Part shown: positions 56,701-64,000 of the stretch, one piece after another
Layout: the number at the start of each line of letters is the position of its first letter
How positions within the stretch are numbered: position 1 is the stretch's first letter
Assembly (NCBI GenBank): GCA_936450465.1
Contig: OW388296.1
Coordinates: forward strand, 41,630,023-41,694,022
Direction of reading: 5' to 3'
DNA from: Gibbula magus
Lineage: Eukaryota > Mollusca > Gastropoda > Trochida > Trochidae
DNA: 64,000 nt
Program-made: the position numbers and the translations under genes
The notes under the pieces: generated by a model
Database searches by the model: none
The model's input: only the letters and a program-made list of their open reading frames with translations
Told to the model about the DNA's origin: nothing

Positions 56701-59600
56701 CGTGTTACCTTACAATATGATGGAGCCATGCTTCACCTTATTACATTACTTAGCATATTTACGATCAAATGATGCAGCACATCAGTGAGAGTACCATCAG
56801 TTTCTGGATAATTATCCAGATCTGGGCGTAAGTAATTATCCAGACTAGTTAAACTCAGGCCCATGTACCTGTTGTACACCTATTTAACATGTGTTTCTTA
56901 TAGCCAGAGACAGATTCTTCAGGTTTATAATCCATAAGGCAACACTAGGAAATGCATGTCATATTGTGTTAGTTAAATGGTTTAGTGATAACTGAGGTTC
57001 TCACGGTTGAGAAACATGGGTAATTTGGGGTTGGAGTTGAGGAGAATATCTTTTGTAACTATATTTCTGACATTTTCTCCATACAGAGGTTATTAAAGTC
57101 ATTTAGAGGATGATTTGCTACCTACATGTGTGTTCTTGCATTTGAAATTATTGTATAAATAATAGGACATATAGGGCTTCACCTTGTCTTAACCCTACTC
57201 AATCAACACAACTACAGGCTTATACAATGCTGTATAATTTGACTTGTCATGTGTAACTAGTCAGTGTGGTAAGAATGGGGGTGGGAGAGAAGGGAGTGGG
57301 GGAGACTTATATCTTAGGATTTGAGTTTGCCAAGGATTGAGAAGGCTGAGAAAAGGGTATTTAGACTCAAAGTCAATGTCAATGTGGTTTTGTTGTTTTA
57401 TACTAGGATATACATGTAGTTTAGGTCTCACTGGCCGAGTGGGTGAGCTGTTAGTGCTGGCAATTGGTGTCTAACTCTGAGGATGTTGGTTTGAATTCAA
57501 TAACAGACTTGACTAAGAAAAGTACAAAAAATTGTACTATTGTAAAAAGTGTGATCCCAAATATAGAACTCTAACAGTAAAGTGTAATTCTGAAATTTTA
57601 TACAGAACTTTTCAGTCAAGTACTGTTGCATTTATAAGAGAATTGTTCTAAATTTAGTAAGGTTCAGTGAACTTTCTTTCCTATAATTCAAATAATTTAA
57701 GTTTATTTTAGAAAAAGGTTTAGTCTTGACATAAGCCACCTGGTTGCAAAACTGAGAACTAACTTACCAGGCAGATTGTTCAACTCTCGGCAATTAGTCC
57801 GATTATCAGGTAATTCTAAGGAATTGATGATATATACATCGTGGTAAACTCCCCGCTATCTGACAAAACATATGTAGGTTTCACAGAAGGTTAATTTGTT
57901 TCTAAATGTATACTCGAAATGGAAAGCGATAGCTTGATCAAGTTCCTTTCAACATTTCATTTTGAGAAAGTCTATTTCAAATGATAATCAATTGCACAAT
58001 ATTCTACAACATTTGAAACATTATTTGCTTTTCCTGTTGCTCATTCTCTAGAAACATTATATAATTTATAACTCAGTTTTTGTTATCACAAAAGGTTTAA
58101 TTTTCTTACATTGCAAACAGATAATATATTGTATTTACAATAAACTAGGAACAAGCAATATTTTCACATTCAGACAGTAAAATGTCAATATAGAAATGCC
58201 AATTAAAGCACCTAAAATAAACTGTTACAAATTAAACTTAAATCAGAAATTTTAGTGTACAAAAACACATTTTTTATGATTAAATAGACATTGTTATTAG
58301 TTCTCTAAGAAACTTCTCATTACCAAAGATAAATTGTTATGTTAGTGTTCTGAAACAAAATAGCCTTATGTCAAACAGTAAATAATTTTTTATTGGTACA
58401 CAAAGAAAGATCTCATTACCAAAGATAAATGGTCCCCCATTAAATGTTTTGATAATGGACTGTTTTGTAGGTCAGAGATAACATAAAGAAGTCTTAATCA
58501 TGATATCCTTTGTAGTTTGGAGTTCACAGACAACAGAACAGTGAATCTATATCATATTACAAAGAAAACAGTGGGCGTAAACTATCACCCTGCCACACAC
58601 ACCTAGAGAACTACATCCCACACATAACATAGAGTTAATCTTCATGCCTATCTTTATTTGTTTGTATTTCTGAGTGCTGGAAATGACATCGGAAAGGTCT
58701 GAAATCTTGTCTTGTCAGTAATATATAACATTCACTTCAATCTCAACAGATTGAACACTTGGAATACAAGAATGGTTCCACAGGGAGGCCATGCAGTTAC
58801 CATTGTGTATGAACTAGATATATGTTTAGTCTAGAGATGAAACTATAGATCACTTGATACATAAAAGAAAAGTTTTCGAGGATGAGATATTAGTTTTTAA
58901 AACACAAGGTTTAATTTCAAGGTGGTAAAAAGGTAAGGGTGGATTTAGTTCCAAGGTAATATCAGTGTCCTACAGAAAACACATATCAGTTAAAGTTTGG
59001 TAAGGAAGAAAGGTTGCGGAGTAGGATGACGTTGACTAACTGTTTGACAACTTTGCTCCAGTGTAAGTGAAAAGTGTTCAAGTAAGCAAAACAGACACAG
59101 AATTGAGTAAGAAAAATCAGAAATTTTCACTTATATTTCAGTTCATTAGTAAATCTGGCAACATTTTAAATCATAGGAAGGAAATTAGCTAACATTATTA
59201 TTTGGGAGGGATATGGGTTGCATTTCTTCTACAAAATTTGTCAAAATTATGGTTGGAGGATCCGTAAACCAACGAAATAATTTTATTCGCCTTAGTTGAA
59301 GATATTGAAGATATGAATATACATTGTAGTTCAGACACCCATACTTTCTTCTGAGAGTTATGTTTTAGCATACTCAGGTAGATAGAAATAGGTAGGGAGG
59401 AGGTGGACTCTTACTGTCTAACAGTCATGTGCAGTGGTATGTTGGAGGTAAACCACCAGGAAATTGATGTTGTCAGATGAGTCTTACATATTGGCAACCT
59501 TGGTGGTCAGATATTAGTGCTTGTACTATGAGTGGCAGCAGACATTCCTGCCTCTGGCTTGTCGGAGGTTAACAAGCTAAAGATGGATCATTCAGGTCAG
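56701..59600. other. No gene seen
   Basis: AT-rich intergenic or intronic sequence; no exon, repeat family or RNA gene recognised on either strand. Confidence 0.45.
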
Positions 59601-60126
59601 AAGGTATATAGGTTACAATATATTCACACAAGGAACTCCAGAATGGAAGGGTTGGAAGCAAATGGCACCCTACCCAACTGAACGATAGAGTATGCCAGTT
59701 CTGCAAAGATACAATTCGCAGTGGAAGATGAAACACATCTTCTTATTGATTGCATGTTTTACTCGGATTTGAGATACAAGTTATTTATAGAAGCTGAATG
59801 TGACATCCCAGGTTTTATTTATCTGGACAGTGCTTATAAACTTACTTATATTCTTAATCACAACAATTTACAACCACTTTTAGCTTTTACTCTTTTAGAA
59901 ATGTATAAAAGAAGGTCATTTTACATATGAAACAACTTACTTCTAACAAATATTTATTTTTAATAACATTTATGTAAATATAATATTTTACATATTTTTT
60001 ATGCTAATCTGTCTTAAACCTGTGTTGTACCTGTCTCATTTACTCTTATACTGTATTATATAACTGTACCAATTTGATGAGTTTTATGAGTGACACACAA
60101 ATAAAATATTTATCTCTCTTTATCTC
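59600..60126 (+). mobile_element. LINE 3' end fragment
   Basis: The coding remnant reads VCQFCKD...EDETHLLIDCMFY and continues in frame (59721-59930) to LLAFTLLEMYKRRSFYI and a stop, the C-terminal Cys/His motif and end of a non-LTR polyprotein. It is followed by an AT-rich 3' UTR and tail tatttatctctctttatctc. Related to, but distinct from, the element at 43620-45390. Confidence 0.75.
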
Positions 60127-60255
60127 TGGCATCTGTCAGGTCAGGTATATGAGTATAACAATGTATTCAACTAAGGATTCAAAATCAACGAATGTTTAGA
60201 CTCAAATGTTAAAGAACATGTGTCCTCTGGATCATTCAGCTAGGTCAGAAGTTAT

Positions 60256-60681
60256 TTAAAGGGACAGTTCTATCACCGATTTATCAGAAGTATCCGCCAT
60301 CTTGCTTTCTTGGCATTTCGTGAAATGAAAACATGCTATATTCAACCCAATTTTAATTTTTTGTAATAATTAAACATATACACTGATAAAGAACTTCTTT
60401 ATTAACAATAGCGACGTTTCGGTATAGATCCTTATAACGTAAGTGTAAGTGAGTGTACATTGTTCCGTAAAGCCATTCGAAATAATAAAATGTGTTCACA
60501 ATAAAATAGCCGCCATGCAATTTTTGCTGTAAACACAACACCATTATTACCACCCCGGATAATTGGTTTGCGTAATAAGATGTTTTACCCTCTAGAGTAA
60601 ATATAAATGACATTAACTATCATTATAAATGGGAGATTTGAAAAAATAAAATTTGCAAAAAACGTGCTACAGCGCCTTTAA
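60256..60681. mobile_element. Chimeric TTAA MITE (families 2 and 1)
   Basis: The left half (TTAAAGGGACAGTTCTATCA, 'tgaaatgaaaacatgctata') matches family 2 at 39984. From about 60440 ('tgtacattgttccgtaaagc') to the end (cgtgctacagcgcctTTAA) it matches family 1. TTAA on both sides. Confidence 0.75.
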
Positions 60682-60685
60682 TAAC

Positions 60686-60795
60686 ATGTGAATTTCTTTT
60701 CACCCAAGCCAAAGCAAGGGTTATACCCACATTTGATAGGCTTTGGTAAAAGTCATATTTCATCCTTTAGAGCTTAATAATATCTTTATTACTTA
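60686..60795 (+). repeat. Decayed copy of the 42698 palindrome
   Basis: 'cccaagccaaagcaagggtt', 'ggtaaaagtcatatttcatc' parallel the loop and right arm of 42698-42842; the palindrome is mostly lost. Confidence 0.5.
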
Positions 60796-61676
60796 TTCTA
60801 ATTTATTTAGGTGAAAAAAGAGTCTGCAAACTGCCATTTCTCTCCAGTGACCTCAAGATTGTTGTTTTATGACAATCTGTGCAAACGTCAATGTTTGCTT
60901 TATAATTTTAAACTGCCAGGCATAAGAAAGTACTCACTTAAGTTGATTTTATCATATGTATGATTTTCAATTGCAAATATCTCAAGTTTTCGATGTCATA
61001 ATCTAAACCTGAAAAGTACAGGTGTTCAGTCAGCAGTCAAAGAATACTTCTACATGTTTTTTAAAAAATTTTAAAATAAAATGAAATTTTAAATTTTTTC
61101 AAAAACTATTTTTGATGATACACAACTGTTCATCGACATATAAGATATATATATTCTAAGTGAAATTAATTAATGTGCCTGATTCTGCACACATTTACAA
61201 CATTTTAAACATGGTAGGGGTCATGTTGGTGTAAATTTCATTTCTTACACCTGTGTTCATTAAACAAAGATATTTGAACTAAAACTTAACCACAATCACC
61301 AATTAATTCATCATTAATATTATTGTATCATGCCGTAGTCAAATGCATCTAATTTCTTTTAAATATTGAATTAATCAAACTGAGGTGAGTACTTTCCTTT
61401 GCCTGGCAGTTTATATATAGAGTTATTTGTTACATGTTTGTTCTCTAATGACAGACAACAGTTTATATCCTTCACCAGAACAATATTCATTTTTCCTCTA
61501 ATACATTCATCAGTCAACAGACTAACACAATATGTGCTCTGGTGAAAAAAAACCATCGCAATAAGATCAAATAACACAACATGATTTATGGTTAGTTTCA
61601 TAGAGGGTAGCAAAACACATCTGTTCAACAGATAATTAACCCTTAGCCTGCTATAGAATGATAATGTGACATTGCA
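60796..61676. other. No gene seen
   Basis: AT-rich sequence without recognised coding or repeat content. Confidence 0.45.
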
Positions 61677-62357
61677 GTGTGGAGCACAGTGGTGTAGTTG
61701 TTAGGTGCTTGCCTTTCCCGCTAAAGGCCCAGGTTCAAATCCAGGTCATCTTCCAACGCCAAGGTGAAAATGTATCGAGATCTCTCCATTTTTTACCTTG
61801 CCTTCAACCTAGCCAGAAGTGGTGAAACGAATCAGCGACACCTATTGTGATCACGAGTTACGTCCCTTACCATCTGCTAATATACAGCCAATGAAATCGC
61901 TGTTTACATTCGGAACCAATTCAAAATAAGCGACAATCGACAGAGTCACAGAGGCAATACAAATGTCTTCTGATTGGCTTATCCGATTAGCCTGCAGTAC
62001 ATTAAAATCTTAACACTGAAAATGCCAGGGTTGAGGTCAAGGGCGGAAGGAGAAGATATGGTAATCTTTTCGTTACGCCTGTGACGTTGTGAAGATGAAT
62101 CCAGGTGGAAACATCAAAGATGTGTGATGTGGGTCTCATACCGGATAGTGTCCCTGGGAAAAGCACTTCATCCACATTGCACTCAGTCCACCCAGCTGTT
62201 TAAATGGGTACCTGTACACAGGAAGTATGGACCTATATGGTCCCGCGGAGCACTTAGAAGCCATACCGAAAGTACAATTCCTTCAGGGTAATAATACACT
62301 GTGCGTTTTGAGCATGGAAATAGTGCTATCGGTATATAAATGAACTGTTGTTGTTAT
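61677..62357 (+). mobile_element. tRNA-derived SINE family B, split by a MITE
   Basis: Head 'cagtggtgtagttgttaggt' (A-like box) and 'ggttcaaatccaggt' (B box) is interrupted at 61746. The body resumes at 62107 ('gtctcataccggatagtgtc', 'aaatgggtacctgtacacag') and ends 'ctatcggtatataaatgaac' with a ttgttgttat tail. The 'aaatgggtacctg...tatataaat' end is common in animal tRNA SINEs. Confidence 0.8.
61747..62097 (-). mobile_element. Mutator-like MITE with 9-bp target duplication
   Basis: 351 bp, CATCTTCCAACG at left and CGTTGTGAAGATG at right (inverse), flanked by exact AATCCAGGT at 61738-61746 and 62098-62106. Removing it rejoins the SINE B-box region. Same family as 32753-33099 and 6485-7679. 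Confidence 0.92.
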
Positions 62358-62644
62358 AAATTAGGCAGTTCTATTTTTTCTTTGTGTCTTAATTATCTCC
62401 TATTTGCCTAAAATTGTCATCAAAATCTGACAAAAAATGACGTTTTTTGAATGTTTTTAATCACAGCGCAGAGGTGAATTATTTATATATATGTACTTGA
62501 AAAAAGGCATTTGTAAAATTAATTGTCAATTTATATTTTGATCCCCTAAATATTTTAACCATATTTAATGACAATTAATTTACATGAAAAGGACCTTATG
62601 TTATTTCCAAAATTTATAATAACTTTGTCGCCATAAGCACCAGC

Positions 62645-62735
62645 AGAAGGCTTAAGTGGAGAGATTTTATAAACATATAAAGTTGTTATGCATTGAGGTG
62701 AAACCTGCAAACATTAACTGGAACTTTCTTGGAAT
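62645..62735 (-). mobile_element. SINE family A fragment
   Basis: 'tatgcattgaggtgaaacct' and 'gcaaacattaactggaact' match the middle of the reversed SINE at 35740-35780. Both ends are lost. Confidence 0.5.
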
Positions 62736-63176
62736 CTGAGGGACGAGGAATGAGACTGTTTTGAAAAGCAAACATCTTTAACTTAAGACATTTATCAATC
62801 AAAAAGGATACCACGAGATATCCATGGTACCAGCAGACTGTGGTGTGACCTTGACCTTAATGATCAAAACTGCAACAATTTGTACTTTTTGTTGAATCAC
62901 TCAACAAATGTTTACTTTCAGACTGGAACTTCTTTACAAACAAACTTCTCTAACACCAGCGGCTCAAAGACATACAATTTCATGGATGGAAATATACTCT
63001 CTATGGAGAAATCGAGTTGAAGGGTGAAATGGGAGGCAGTAATGATAATGGAGGCTGCAGCCAGGGGGTATCCAGGATTTTCATTTGGAAACATTATTCA
63101 AGATTTTCAATCCAAAAACAGTCTCAGGCAGTTCATGAAGCATAGAACATATTCTTTGGGCTTATGCACCCACCTC

Positions 63177-63539
63177 TTAAAGGGGCAGTAGCACGTTTTT
63201 TGCAAAAAATTTTGTTTCAAATTTCCCATTTATAATGATAGTTTATGTCATTTAAATTAACTTTAGAGGGTGAAACATCTTATTACACAAACCAATTATC
63301 CGTAGTGGTAATAACGATGTTGCGTATAAGCAAAAATTGCATGGCGGCCATTTTATTGTGAACACAATTTATTATTTCGAATTACAAAAACGATTCTCAC
63401 GGGTTTACAAAACCACGTTAATTAATTTTTTAACTTGATTTTCTGAACAGAGAAGGCTGTTTTACTATTGGTGACCTTATTTTTCAAATACATTTTAACA
63501 ACTTATTTGAGTGAAAAAAACGTGCTACTGTCCCTTTAA
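63177..63539. mobile_element. TTAA MITE family 1 (best-preserved ends)
   Basis: TTAAAGGGGCAGTAGCACGT at left and ACGTGCTACTGTCCCTTTAA at right. Orientation of the interior is reversed relative to 1868-2230. TTAA at both borders. Confidence 0.9.
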
Positions 63540-63687
63540 AGGCACTGTAGCATATACAACCCATTACAACCTCAGTAATATCTTTCATATATGTTAAAAT
63601 CATGTATTAATAACATAATATAAAAACCAAGAACGTCTCCTTCAATTTGATTCCGACAAAAAATACTCAATAGAATCCTCCCTTTAA
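63536..63687. mobile_element. TTAA MITE family 2, short copy
   Basis: Shares its left TTAA with the preceding element. The right end 'ctcaatagaatcctccctTTAA' matches the right end of 39984-40411. Internally deleted. Confidence 0.6.
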
Positions 63688-63704
63688 TGTTAATATTTAC
63701 ATTG

Positions 63705-63795
63705 ATGGGAAAATCTTCTAATAGGAAAATTTCCTAATGGGAAATTCTCCTAATGGGAAAATCTCCTAATGGGAAAATCTCCTACAGGGTAATAG
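63705..63795 (+). repeat. 16-17-bp tandem repeat
   Basis: About five units of 'ctaatgggaaaatctc' directly upstream of the LINE fragment at the right edge. Confidence 0.85.
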
Positions 63796-63844
63796 GAAAA
63801 TCTCATAACCTATTTCTAATCAAAAGGAACCACTGAGAGACTTA

Positions 63845-64000
63845 ATTTACCAGAATGATTTTCATGGTATTTTGGTGATCATAAATTAAAAATTGCTTCA
63901 TATTATAATTATCTTGGTTTGTTGTTTTCAAATAGACTCTCTTGGTCTAAATCTGTTCAAAATCTAATTAATAAGGCTAATAATGCACTTTCTTCAGTTA
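63845..64000 (+). pseudogene. LINE reverse transcriptase fragment, runs off window
   Basis: Reads WYFGDHKLKIASYYNYLGLL then FSNRLSWSKSVQNLINKANN and ALSSV to the window end. YxYLGLxFSxxLxW is the thumb-region signature after the RT active site, as in VSFYRYLGLVFTPKLIWSK of the element at 43725-45383. A stop a few codons upstream (63855 region) suggests decay or the fragment's 5' edge. The remainder lies to the right. Confidence 0.82.

Noticed and set aside
61371..61628. 85-codon - strand ORF with Cys residues, possible missing sarcospan exon
   Set aside because: No helix-1-like segment, no similarity to sarcospan, no convincing splice sites.

Overview
This is a eukaryotic, AT-rich, intron-rich animal genome window, most likely from a mollusc. 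Support for a mollusc comes from the repeat fauna: tRNA-derived SINEs ending in CACT-type tails, a Helentron/'pearl'-like element with a ~170-bp tandem core, TTAA-flanked MITEs, and 'ggtcaaggtcac' / 'cggacggac' repeats. A gastropod is a guess. Only two host genes can be supported; almost everything else is intron, intergenic DNA or mobile elements.

Region 1 (1-28135, + strand) is the 3' part of an inositol 1,4,5-trisphosphate receptor gene (ITPR). I resolve 13 exons with consistent phases, 634 codons plus a stop. They run from the region just before the channel domain through all six membrane segments, the pore filter (GGGIGD), the Cys2His2 linker site and the C-terminal coiled coil. The introns carry a 1.5-kb 26-bp minisatellite, a 42-bp minisatellite that touches a splice acceptor, SINEs, hAT/Mutator-like/TTAA MITEs, and (in the 11-kb intron at 13926-25137) a Jockey-like LINE split by a Helentron-like insertion.

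Region 2 (28136-42700) holds the ITPR 3' flank with a 21-bp tandem repeat, a dense block of MITEs and SINEs, and on the - strand the last two recognisable exons of a sarcospan-like gene (38772-41219). ITPR and sarcospan lie tail to tail. From memory, ITPR2 and SSPN are neighbours in the same convergent arrangement in human, so this may be ancient microsynteny. The upstream sarcospan exons were not found in the window.

Region 3 (42700-64000) is mobile-element territory: a LINE reverse transcriptase open for 552 codons (- strand); a 3.1-kb composite element at 46333-49403 whose ~577-bp direct repeats each carry a complete type I hammerhead ribozyme downstream of a TATA-like box; a 4.8-kb TA-flanked element with 27-bp inverted termini, a Psq-type helix-turn-helix and a nested PIF/Harbinger remnant; a 30-bp coding-like minisatellite; more TTAA MITEs; a 351-bp Mutator-like MITE with a 9-bp target duplication; and a LINE fragment running off the right edge.

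The most interesting item is the hammerhead-bearing repeat element at 46.3-49.4 kb, followed by the ITPR-sarcospan synteny and the Helentron-like element nested in a LINE.
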